Source: Pyropia yezoensis
Taxonomy: Eukaryota; Rhodophyta; Bangiophyceae; Bangiales; Bangiaceae
Assembly (NCBI GenBank): GCA_009829735.1
Contig: CM020619.1
Location: 11,709,777-11,773,776, forward strand
Direction of reading: 5' to 3'
Length of the DNA: 64,000 bases
Of the stretch, positions 19,951 through 28,944 are shown piece after piece. A program made the position numbers and the translations under genes. A model generated the notes under the pieces. That model saw only the letters and a list, made by a program, of their open reading frames with translations. It was not told where the DNA came from and ran no database searches. Numbering within the stretch: the stretch's first letter is position 1; every line of letters starts with the position of its first letter.

Positions 19951-21596
19951 ACGGGCGCTCGGCCCGGCAAGCCCCGCAGCGGCGCGCCCGCACTCAACGG
20001 GAGGACAACCGCCGGGATGCCCGGCGGGAGGCCCGCGCCCAGCGGCACGGGCCCACGGCGGGCCGCGACGGCGCCGGTGAGGGGCGGCAGCGACGCGGCT
20101 GCCCCGCCGGGTGGGGGAAGCGCGCCCCACACAGCCCCTGACAGAGGCGGCAGCGCCGTCGGTGCCGCTACGCCGGCGCCGGCGCCGCCGCTGGTGCCGG
20201 CGCCAAGTGCGAGCGCGCCCACCCCCCCCGCGGCAGCTGCCACGGCCGCCGCAGCCGCCACCGCCGCCTGCGCGGCGGCGGCCGACGCAGCCGCTGCCGC
20301 GCGCGCGGCGCGGCGGCCTCCCGTCGGCGCCGTAAAGCCGCCCGTCGCCGACGGGCCACGCGCAAAGCGCACATATTTGGACGGCGTATTGCGGCCGCTG
20401 CCGCCGGACGAGACGGCAGCCGCCCCTCCGCCCCCCCCCCCGTTCCCTCCGTTTCCCCCATTCCCCGCGGCGGCCGCGTAGGTACTGGTCGAAGAGCCTG
20501 TTGGCGCCCACGGCCAGGCGCCACCCCCCCCACCCCCCCCCCGCGGGGGGGTGGTCATCCCTTTGCGCGGTGACGCCACCGGCGTCGACGACGACGATGG
20601 CGGCGGCGGCGGCGGGACCCCCCCGCCCATCGCGCTCGCCCCGCCCGCGCCCCCCACCGCTGCCGCCGACGCCGACGCCGACGCGGCCGCAGATGCGGTT
20701 GGGCGGGGGCGGGTAAAGCCCGGCGGGGGTACGATCCCCGGTGGCACCCCAGGCGCCTGGCGCCCACCACCGCCACTGCCCGTGCCGCCATAGCCGCCTG
20801 CCGCGGGGGTGCCCACCGCGGGTAGCGGCGGGAAGCCCGGAGCCGACGATGGCGATACGCCTGGCCGTCCCGGCGGCGATGGGACACCCCGGTCGACGCC
20901 GGCGCCCCCCGCTGCCCATCCTCCTCCGGCCGACGGGCCAACGCCGCCGGCACCTCCACCACGCCCGCCAACTGCCTGCAGCAGCACAGACGGTGCGGCA
21001 GAGGCGGTGGTCACGAGGCCACCGGTGCCAAGTGAGCCAGCCCCAAACGCGGGCAGGCGGCCACCGCCAAGGCCGCCGAGCCCCCCCGTTCCCCCTCCCG
21101 CGCCCGAGTAGGCCCATGAGGGCGCCTCGATCGCATCATCAAGCCCGCCGCCCCCCCCCAGTGGGTGCGGGCGCAACCACGCATCGTCCACAGGCACCAG
21201 CGGGCGGCCACCGCCACCAGGGGCGACCGACTCCCCTGCCACCGCCCGATCGCGATCGACGCCGCTGCCAGCAGCGGCAGCGGCGGCGGACGCCCCCCCC
21301 CCGTCGCGAACGCCGCCTAGCCCCCCTGCCCCCACCCCATGTCCATCAGGGAGGCCGCCCACGCCAGGTCGGCCGCCCGATGGGGCGGCAAGGCCCCCGA
21401 CGGGGTTGGCAAAGAAAGCCGACCAACGGCCCGCCGCGGCGGGGGCGTAGACGTCGCCCGCGGCCGCCGCAGCGGCGATACCAGCCGCCCCCGCGCCCCC
21501 CCCCGCGGCGGCACGCAGCCTCAAGAGGGCCACAACTGAGTAGACTGCCCGGCCGCTACCGCCGCCATTGGCGCCGCCACCGCCTCGCTCCGTCAT
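16953..21596 (-). CDS. Large disordered Gly/Pro/Tyr-rich protein with candidate eIF4E-binding motif
   Basis: A 1547-residue single-exon frame. The first real ATG is at 21596; the frame extends to a GTG at 21608. The protein is low-complexity almost throughout. Near the N-terminus, residues 19-25 read YSVVALL, followed by RLR, matching the eIF4E-binding consensus Y-x4-L-[hydrophobic] seen in eIF4G, 4E-T and Cup. Short less-simple islands follow: RWSAFFANPVGG, SKYVRFARGP near residue 400, and IPQDVRLTGPLRS. A run of Gln with His is encoded at 18085-18114 on this strand's complement. Residues ~1090-1460 hold many Tyr-Gly-Arg-Pro repeats (AYGRPP, DAYGRSPPGMDAYGR), like FUS-type prion-like domains. 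The C-terminus has FKPEEFFRMFD. I infer an RNP-granule scaffold or translational repressor; no globular domain proves it. The very long uninterrupted frame in this composition supports real coding, though GC-rich repeats can keep frames open. Confidence 0.6.
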
Positions 21597-22870
21597 TAGA
21601 TTGCACACTCGCCCGGGGGGGGGGAGGGCGGAAGGGAAGGGGGTGTCGCCGCCACCGCCGCCGCCTCGCGTGTCAGCCGCGGGCGGGATTCCCCGTCACG
21701 CGCCGCAGCCAGGCAGCCCTCTCCCACCCCCTTGCCGTCGCTACCAGTACCCAACCGTCGGTGAACCCCGGCCGCCTGCTCGTGCCGCCAGCCGACCCAG
21801 GGCGCTCACGCGCACACGGCGCCACAGGCCCCCAGCCACCCGCTACACAGCGACTGCGCCAACCACCAGCCCCCCCGACCTTCCCCACCCAAGCCACCGT
21901 CGTCACGCCCACCAACCGCCCAACGTCCGCCTCGCCCGCCGTGGCGCGCACGACCAAACCGCCGCCGTCGCCCGCGCGGCCTCCGTCGTCGCCACCGTCA
22001 CGGCACGTCCTCGCCACAAGCCGCTAGGCCGTCAACGACCGACCGACGACGGCGTGCGGCCGCGGGCTTACGCCAATGCCCTCTCACCGCCACCGCCAAC
22101 CACCACCACTGTATTTGGCACGCGTGCCAGCACGCCCGCAAACCCTCCGTCACCGCGACACCCCCCCCCCTTCGCTCCTGCTGCACCCCCCTGCCGCGTA
22201 CCCGTCCGTACACCGCCGCCAAACCGCCGGAAGGCCGCCTCACTCCCAAACGGGGTTGTGTGCACCCACAATCGTCTGCCTACCGCAAGGAGGCCCGTCC
22301 GCCGACCGCAAGGGGATCGCCACCAGGCGCTGGCTGCAAGGCAGCCTCTCGCCCCCACCGACGCGACTGCAGCCGCCGACACCGCCACCGCCACCGCGCT
22401 CACCACCGCACCCACCACCGCGCCCGCCGCCGCGCCAAACGCCACGCACACGGACGCCAACAGACACGTGCAGACCCCCTGCTGCTGCCCGAGCGGGCGG
22501 CTGCCGCTGCCACAGCCAACGCCGCTGCCGCAGCCGAGACACACCGCACAACCGCAGCAACCGCGGCAACTGCCAGGGGCGCCGCACAGAAAAAAAGAGG
22601 AAAAGACGCACAACAGGCAGCAACGCGCGTGCCGGTGTCGTCCCCCCTCTGCCGTCGCCGCCGCCGCGCACTCGCCAACAGCTGTCACCACGGCAGTCGC
22701 CGCCACCGCCGCCGCCGCTGCCGTTCCGCAGTCGCCTCCGCTGTCGCCGCGCCGTCACCGTCACACCGTCACCGTCACCGTCGCCGTCGCCGAGGCCGTC
22801 GACCGCCGCTACCACGGCCGACGGCGTCGCGCGAGGGCCGCCGCCGCCACCGCCACCACCGCCCGCCGCC

Positions 22871-22930
22871 GCTGTCGCCAATGTCACCGCTGTCGCCGCT
22901 GCTGTCGCCAATGTCACCGCTGTCGCCGCT
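22871..22930 (+). repeat. Two exact tandem 30-bp units
   Basis: Positions 22871-22900 repeat exactly at 22901-22930, followed by degenerate CCGCTGTCGCC-type units to ~22990. Minisatellite in non-coding, C-rich sequence. Confidence 0.8.
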
Positions 22931-24093
22931 ATCGCCACCGCCGTCACCGCTACCGCCACCGCCGTCGCCGGTGTTGCCGCGGACGCCACCGCCGCCGACG
23001 CGGGTCGCAACCGCCCCCGCTGCCGCAGGTGCAGCCGTCGCCGCTGCCGCACGACGGCGGATCGCGGCGCCCCACCCACGTACTCGACACCGCCAGCCAC
23101 GCCGACGACCAAGGGGGGCAAGGGCGTGAGGCGCGTTCCGCCGCCGGCGCCCGGCAGCGGGCGGGGCGGGCGACGCACGCGGGTTCCGAAAGAAGCGGAC
23201 GTTTCGGCGACCGCGCGCCGGGATGGGGAAGGGGGGGGGTGCAGCAACTTCGCCCCGTGGCTCGCGACAGCAGAAGCCGCCAAGTAGCCCCCCTATTCTT
23301 TGGCACTTGGCGCGTGCTGACTCCACGCGGGATTTTTTTTTTTCCTGAGCCAGCGCGGGGATCCCACACAGGCGGCAGATGGCCCAACGAGGGCTCGGCA
23401 AGGCTCTTGCCCGCTTCCATACAAGACCCTGATTGGCTACAGATCGCTCAGATCGACACAAAGCCAAGAGGTTCTGCACCGTAAGTCACTCACACGATCC
23501 GTCAACCAAGTTCATGTCGCGGCTCGCTTAAGGGATGGATTAGGGGTCTCTATTAGGGGACCGCGCCGGCTGCGGCCGCCTTCCCGTGCCGTCCCGGCGC
23601 GGGTTCCACCCGTTCCGCCCTCCCAGCTGCACCCTCCCGGCGGCAGCTGCGGCCGACTACCCCGGCGATGATACCCCGCTGTGCCCACCCGGTGGCGGCT
23701 GCGACCGACTACCCCTGCCGTCGTACGCGTATGAAGCGTCCAACTTCCCCGTGGGCAGTGCTGGGCTCGCGCCTCACGGTGCACCAACATGGAGCACCCA
23801 AGATGCCGATCCGCTCCTTCTGGGCGCGGCCATTGTCGACTGGGCCGACGAGTATCGGCACCGTCGACTGACCCGCTGAGGAACCACAAGCGTGTACGGA
23901 ATCGTGAGCGGCAACGGTGATGGGCGGAAGCTGAACGGCGGAAGCGGAAGGAGGCTGGAAAAGAGGCTGCCGCAGCTGTACAAGTAGCGGCAGCGACGGG
24001 ACTGCAAGTTCGCGATGTGGGTGAGGTCGTTCTCTAGAGGGGGTGCCTCATGACGCTCCTGATGCACTAACCCTAGCTCCCTCTGCGTTGCAG

Positions 24094-24303
24094 GTCATCT
24101 TTGTTGGCGACGCCGTCGAGGACACGGACCGGGCGGTCGAGGTCACGGATGAGGAGCTGACCAAGCGATGGATGAATTTGCGTCGTCGGCTGCTGAGCAA
24201 GTCGGACCGGCGACGGCGTTCGGTGCGGCGGCCGTCGTGGCGGGAGCGGACGGCACGGTGGTGGCGCCCGCTGCGGCCGCGCTCATCGATCCGTCCTCAG
24301 TAG
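24094..24303 (+). other. Possible exon of an unrecognised spliced gene
   Basis: After a branch-point-like CTAAC and TTGCAG (ending 24093), a frame reads VIFVGDAVEDTDRAVEV then TDEELTKRWMNLRRRLL before turning Arg-rich and stopping at 24303. An overlapping frame from the ATG at 24168 ends at 24371 with a smoother composition (LIDPSSVGLWKEAPKALLEG). A frame change or further splicing between the two is possible. No family recognised. Upstream pieces (23586-23879 and a charged helix-like reading around 23870-24040) may belong to it. Confidence 0.2.
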
Positions 24304-25176
24304 GGCTGTGGAAAGAAGCGCCGAAGGCGCTCTTGGAGGGCGTTATGTGGGCGCTACTAAGGCGCGAATAGGACACGATGCGCACCAATTCCCCTTTTCT
24401 CTTTAGGCGCGATTTGACCTCGATCAAACATTAGCAACATGAATTGACCAAGCTGGATGTTTATCAAGTCGAAGGGGGACCAGAACGCAAGCAGAAGAGA
24501 ACCGCGGTCCTACTCGCACCACGCGGCATCACGTCACTCTTTGTATGTACTGTACACCCACTTAAATAGGTGCCCTCCTGCCCCACTCTTCACCCTCCTT
24601 TTAAGTCATGCCCCCCCGACCTCTTCACCATCCAGATCACAACTACGTCCGTGTGGAACGCGACAGGCGCAGGAGCTGCTGGCGTTCCCTCACCTGCCCC
24701 AAATACTCCACCTGCCCCACCCCCTGGTGTGCAACCCTCTCGTGCGCGGGCGCCACCCGACGACGACGCTCGTGCTGGCGCTCCCCCTCAACGGCGCGGC
24801 GATACAACTGCACGTGGACGTCGGCAGGAGCGAGCTCTTTGGCCCCACCGTCGACCGCCGGCGGGGTAACGGGCGTGGCGGCCCACGCGCGCGCGCTGTT
24901 GGGCGAGCTTTCCCGCGGCGCGTCCACGTCGGCTCATCGCGCGGTCGCACCCCGTGACAACGGTGGGCGAGTGGAAAGAGCGACAGTGTTACATCTGCCC
25001 TCGGCCCCCGCCTGCCACACGGCCAGTTAAGGCCAGTCGCCTGGGTCTGTGCATTACACACTTTTCAAGCTTACGTGGCGCCCACACAGTGGCTGATACG
25101 ACCTTTGGGAATGTCGCCATATCGCCAAATGTCGCCACGGCCAGGATGCGCGCTGCGGGGTGATTGCCGACAAAGG

Positions 25177-25527
25177 TCACGAAGGCATTTTGATTTCAAA
25201 GAATTGATCTATGGTTGACACTGCGAGTGTGCCTCCGCTGCGAACTGCAACCTGTGTTGCAACACCCGCCACGCTCCTTGCGCATATGAATGCTGAGCTT
25301 GCCCGCCCTGCAGGCGAATCCCACCGCTTGCCGCACACGCGGCGGTCGTCGGTTGCAGCTGGCGCGAGAAGAGCAACGAAGCCGGGGGACGGTCGCCTAC
25401 GGGAGAACAAGGCGGATATTTCAGTGCGCACATCTTCCGAGGAGAAGTCAGAGCACGAGGGCCTGAGATGGGCAGCGTCCATCTTTGTCGAGGGCGACAA
25501 AACTGTGTCCACCTTTCTTGGTCGCAT
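25177..25527 (-). CDS. Hypothetical 116-residue protein, weakly supported
   Basis: An ATG-started frame in lower-GC sequence, where chance open frames are less common. It has balanced composition (CSDFSSEDVRTEISALFSRR in the N-terminal third) and no recognised domain, signal or membrane segment. If real, its start lies only 17 bp from the left end of the MITE at 25544, which would then carry its promoter. It may equally be a chance frame. Confidence 0.2.
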   Translation of the reverse strand: MRPRKVDTVLSPSTKMDAAHLRPSCSDFSSEDVRTEISALFSRRRPSPGFVALLAPAATDDRRVCGKRWDSPAGRASSAFICARSVAGVATQVAVRSGGTLAVSTIDQFFEIKMPS

Positions 25528-25543
25528 TGCTGTGTCGTAAATA

Positions 25544-25998
25544 TTGCTGTTCTCCCAATTTTAGCCGATCCTGACAAGAACAACACTGCATGAACAACTG
25601 TGTGAGCCAATCGCGTGCTGGCAGGTGAGGGCGAGCCAATCGTGTGCTCTAGAGGGGCCCGATAGGGCTGAGCAGATGATTGGCTGCAGCCACATTGGGC
25701 CTCTTACCAATGGCTGATTGGTCGAAACACTGATGTTCTCTTGGCTGAGATCGCCGAAGATTCCTCCCACATCGGCTCGTTCCTCTCCGGAACAGTTGTC
25801 CAGCTTGTCTTAGTGTCTGTTCCACTCGGGTTCTCCCCTCCATGTGCTCGGAAAGTCGCAGACCTTACTGTTTGCACAACAATAGAGGCTGATTCGGAGC
25901 TCTCATTGGTCAGAGAGGCATCCTGTGAGGCATGTCATTGGTCAGTGGACTGTTGTTCTTGTTCTTGTCCGGATCGGCCAAAATTGGGAGAACTGCAA
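25544..25998 (+). mobile_element. 455-bp MITE with ~37-bp terminal inverted repeats (copy A)
   Basis: Non-autonomous DNA transposon. The left end reads TTGCTGTTCTCCCAATTTT, and the right end is its inverted complement over about 37 bp with about three mismatches. Both ends are flanked by TA (25542-25543 and 25999-26000), a likely TA target-site duplication, so a Tc1/mariner-type mover is plausible. A second copy lies inverted at 34090-34550. No transposase frame is inside. The interior holds eight CCAAT/ATTGG pentamers (at 25607, 25636, 25679, 25694, 25707, 25717, 25905 and 25937), which could bind NF-Y. Confidence 0.85.
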
Positions 25999-26084
25999 TA
26001 GTAGGAAACAATCAAATGACTTGCCTTTTCTTCTCGGACCGATGTATCCAAAGTGTCTACCGCAGCCCAGCCCCAGAGCGACGC

Positions 26085-26130
26085 TGACGTCCAATAGAGC
26101 CCTCCACGTGGACCATATGACTATATAATA
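26085..26130 (+). promoter_or_regulatory. Promoter-like cluster: TGACGT, CCAAT, CCACGTGG, TATATAATA
   Basis: Within 46 bp lie TGACGT (26085), CCAAT (26091), the G-box palindrome CCACGTGG (26104-26111) and a TATA-type TATATAATA (26122-26130). The order is that of a classical plant-type light or stress promoter reading rightward. The nearest good ATG downstream is 26274 (GGCCATGGTC), opening a 61-residue frame with no recognised domain. The cluster begins 87 bp from the MITE's right end. Confidence 0.45.
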
Positions 26131-26273
26131 GCATTTTCTGGATGTGGATCGAAAGATTGCCGACAGTGGTCCGTGGATCCAATCATACGTCAGAATTGCG
26201 GCGCTCGGTCCAACCAGAGAGGACGAACGGCTTTGAAACCCAGAAGACCGGAGAGGGCCCCGCTTAACTGGCC

Positions 26274-26459
26274 ATGGTCAGGTCCTGTCTTGTACGGGCG
26301 GGCAGCTCCGGCCTAATCACTCCGTCCTCCAAGCACGCTCCCTTCCCCGGGGCACCCACCGCCCCTCCACGCAATCCATCTATGCACCACACCGTGGTAA
26401 ATACCCGCGGCCGTTGCTCCTTGCGCTTCCAGCCATACCCAGGTTCCGGCCGTACCTAA
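26274..26459 (+). CDS. Possible 61-residue ORF downstream of promoter-like cluster
   Basis: ATG in a strong GGCCATGGTC context, about 145 bp after the TATA-like element. The product is Pro/Ser/Arg-rich with no signal, membrane segment or domain. Included only because of the promoter-like sequence; the transcript could be non-coding. Confidence 0.2.
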   Translation: MVRSCLVRAGSSGLITPSSKHAPFPGAPTAPPRNPSMHHTVVNTRGRCSLRFQPYPGSGRT

Positions 26460-27630
26460 ATTTAGGTCCCTCGCGACCCCCAATATACAACAGACTTATG
26501 GGCAAAAACAAATAACGGAGGAAATAGCTGGGCTTACGATGCGTTGGTGGGGGGGTGCGAAGTGCTTGCAGAACCCAGATAGGCCAAACAGCAGTTGTTG
26601 TTTTTTAGCACGGCGTCAGCAGTGCTCCGCAGCTCGGTGCTACCGCGAGCGGCTGCTCTGCAGCCGCGGGGGCCCCGCGGCGCCCCGCCCTTCACAAGAC
26701 GGTGGCGTCTGCTGCGGACCCCTCCTCGGTGCGTCTGTGGCTGCCAACAAGCAACGGGTGCGCTCTCGCTCGGCGCGGGGATGGGGGCAGGCGCTGGAGG
26801 GCCGCCAACCGCAGCGGCAGCCGGCGCGGCGGCTGGTGCAAAAGGGGGGGGACGGCAGCCGGGGAGGAATGCCGCGCTAGTGGCAGTGGCAGAGGCGATG
26901 GCGTCGCTACGAAACGAACGACTGCCTTACGTCATTTCATTGACATTGACATTGCGTCAAGAAAATCATAGTAAGATTGGTCGGAAACGCGAAGTGAAGT
27001 GCGGCGTACCTACCGCGACGCGCGGAGACCCCGGCCGTCGCGCGCTCCCCTTCCCTCCTGCGACCCACGCTGCGCAGTCACCCCAGTGCCGTCGCCACGA
27101 CCAGCCGCGGCCAGCACAGCCACACGGGCACGAGTCGCCCACTCCCCAGCTCTCCACCGACCATCGCCAACCCGGCCACCATCACCGCCGCCGCCGCCGC
27201 CGCCACCACCACCACCACCACCACCACCACCACCACCACCACCACCACCACCACCACCACCACCACCACCACCACCACCACCACCACCACCACCACCACC
27301 ACCACCACCACCATCACTACTGCTGCCGCCATCGGCGCTGCCGCTGCCGCCCGGCACGCACCGCCGCCGCGCCGTGGCAGACAGGAGCACCCCCAGCAGA
27401 GCGACAGCCGCCAAGACCGTCGCGGTGCCCACCAGCGGCACGCCCCTCCCCGGCGTGCCCAACTTCACGCCGGCGGCGGCGCCGCGCCCATGCCGATTGG
27501 CAGCCGCCCCCCCCCTACCCTCCCCCCCCCCAACCGCACCGGTCGTAACCCGGGGGTCGGAAGTGGCCCCAGCCTCATCCCCCCCGACCTCCCCGCCCCG
27601 ACCTGGGTGCGCCGCCGCCGCCCGCGCTAG
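26460..27630. other. Intergenic with trinucleotide array
   Basis: No supported gene. The frames here owe their length to the (ACC)n array, which reads as poly-His, poly-Pro or poly-Thr (or Gly/Val/Trp on the other strand). The right third is C-rich and leads to the 3' end of the minus-strand gene. Confidence 0.5.
27203..27313 (+). repeat. (ACC)n microsatellite, about 37 units
   Basis: Near-perfect CAC/ACC array of about 111 bp, preceded by a short CCG run. Long pure arrays of this kind are unstable and likely polymorphic between strains. Confidence 0.9.
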
Positions 27631-28944
27631 TCACATCCACTCCTCCTCGCACATCCGCCGAGCGGTCGAGCACTGGAAGCCGCCGCTGCCCGAGAAGCGC
27701 GGGTTGGCCGCCTTGAATGTGTCCACCGTAAGCCCCCCCGGGCACGCGTCGGCCGCGCAGCGGCCTGACGACGACACCGCACCGAGGGCGGAGCAGCTGG
27801 CCGCCACGTCCACCCCCGCGGTGGCGAGCGCTAGGTACCGCGCGCGGCAGGCGGTGGTGTCGCCGACCGACGCGTTTTGGGGCACAAACGGCCCCCCCGT
27901 TCGCGCACAAACCACCCGCCCGTCGGCAATCATGGCCGCATAGGCGGCGCGACACGCGGCGAGGGAGGCGTACGGGTAGGCCGCGGCGGGGCACGCCGCG
28001 CCAATCGCGGCGCACCACGACGCGGGGGTGCGGTCCAGCTGGGACACCACGTCCGCCGGCGGGTCAAAGTAGACAAACTGGTCGTACAGGCGGGTGACGG
28101 CGGGGGTGAGGAGCGCCAGCGACCGCACCCGCGCACTGCACGGCGCGTAGGTGACAAACGCGGCCGACACGCGACCGGGTGCGTCGGCGGCCGCCGAGAC
28201 GGGCACTGACACGGCGTCGGGGGTCGCCCAAAAGGCTTCCGATGCGTCCACCGCCGCCGCCGACGGCGCGTAGGGCACCCCCCCTGCGACGGGCTGCGCC
28301 GCCACCAGCGCCCGCTTCACATCCTCCCGGCCAGTGTAGTAGCCCAGGCCGACGGGCGTAAAGGTGGCGTTGACCGCCAGAACTCTGTCCAGGCCCGTCA
28401 TCCACGGGCGCACCCCCCGCCGCGTCTCCACCACCGGCGCCAGGAGGGTGCCCACCGCCGCCAGCCGCGCCGCCCGCAGCGCCGCGCCGCCGCCCCGCAC
28501 CGGCGTCGGGCCGCAGCCGCGCACACTCTCCGCCACCGCCGCGGGGGTGGCGGCGTCGCCACACGTGTCGCGGGCGGCAAAGCGGAACGGCCCGCCCACC
28601 CGCGGTGGCAGCGCGGCATCTCCCCCCACCGCCTCGCAGTCGGCCGCACGCCAGCCGTATGCCGCCCCATTCTTGGCCACCGCCGCCAGCGCGTTGAAGG
28701 CGACCGGGTCACACCAGCAGGCGGCGGCGTTCCAGGGGGCCAGCGCCGCGCAGCACGCGGCGGGGCGGATGACGCCCGGCTCGGCGGTGCACGACGCAAC
28801 AATGGGCGGCAGCAGGTGCCCGCACGGCGCCGCCGCCGCAGCTGGGCGGGAGATGATGCCCACTGCCAGGACGGCGGCTGCGGCGGCGGTTTTTGCAGCG
28901 ACCGCAGACGCAGCTCCCACCCCGCGGCGGCGAAGGACGCCCAT
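27631..28944 (-). CDS. Secreted protein with eight-cysteine (LTP-like) motif and a possible NTF2/SnoaL-like domain
   Basis: 437 residues from the ATG at 28944, behind a C/T-rich leader. Residues 1-40 form a basic then hydrophobic signal peptide ending AAAAAP. Cys at 41, 52, 64, 65, 76, 78, 103 and 128 give the order C-C-CC-CxC-C-C, the eight-cysteine motif of plant lipid-transfer, 2S-albumin and hybrid proline-rich proteins; CCAALAPWNAAACWCDP is the core. Residues ~180-330 contain AVNATFTPVGLGYYTGREDV, like the SnoaL/NTF2-like fold. The C-terminal ~110 residues carry about nine more Cys (WCAAIGAACP, ADACPGG, QCSTARRMCEEEWM). Likely role: an extracellular or secretory-pathway binding protein. 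The eight-cysteine match is by spacing only and could be coincidental in a Cys- and Ala-rich protein. Confidence 0.7.
   Translation of the reverse strand: MGVLRRRGVGAASAVAAKTAAAAAVLAVGIISRPAAAAAPCGHLLPPIVASCTAEPGVIRPAACCAALAPWNAAACWCDPVAFNALAAVAKNGAAYGWRAADCEAVGGDAALPPRVGGPFRFAARDTCGDAATPAAVAESVRGCGPTPVRGGGAALRAARLAAVGTLLAPVVETRRGVRPWMTGLDRVLAVNATFTPVGLGYYTGREDVKRALVAAQPVAGGVPYAPSAAAVDASEAFWATPDAVSVPVSAAADAPGRVSAAFVTYAPCSARVRSLALLTPAVTRLYDQFVYFDPPADVVSQLDRTPASWCAAIGAACPAAAYPYASLAACRAAYAAMIADGRVVCARTGGPFVPQNASVGDTTACRARYLALATAGVDVAASCSALGAVSSSGRCAADACPGGLTVDTFKAANPRFSGSGGFQCSTARRMCEEEWM

Larger units (their letters stand above)
21597..25176. other. Long gene-poor stretch
   Basis: About 3.6 kb with no firm gene. 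From 21597 to ~23280 it is C-rich low-complexity sequence (upstream region of the minus-strand gene), including two exact tandem 30-bp units. A T13-type run lies near 23331-23343. From ~23400 onward GC drops and composition becomes normal. A perfect 5' splice consensus (GTAAGT) is at 23481 and a good 3' splice site (CTAAC then TTGCAG) ends at 24093. Frames around them are short and could be a decayed or fragmentary spliced gene. Confidence 0.5.

Noticed and set aside
27010-27548. Frames with poly-His, poly-Pro, poly-Thr, poly-Gly or poly-Val
   Set aside because: All arise from the (ACC)n microsatellite; no coding signal outside it.
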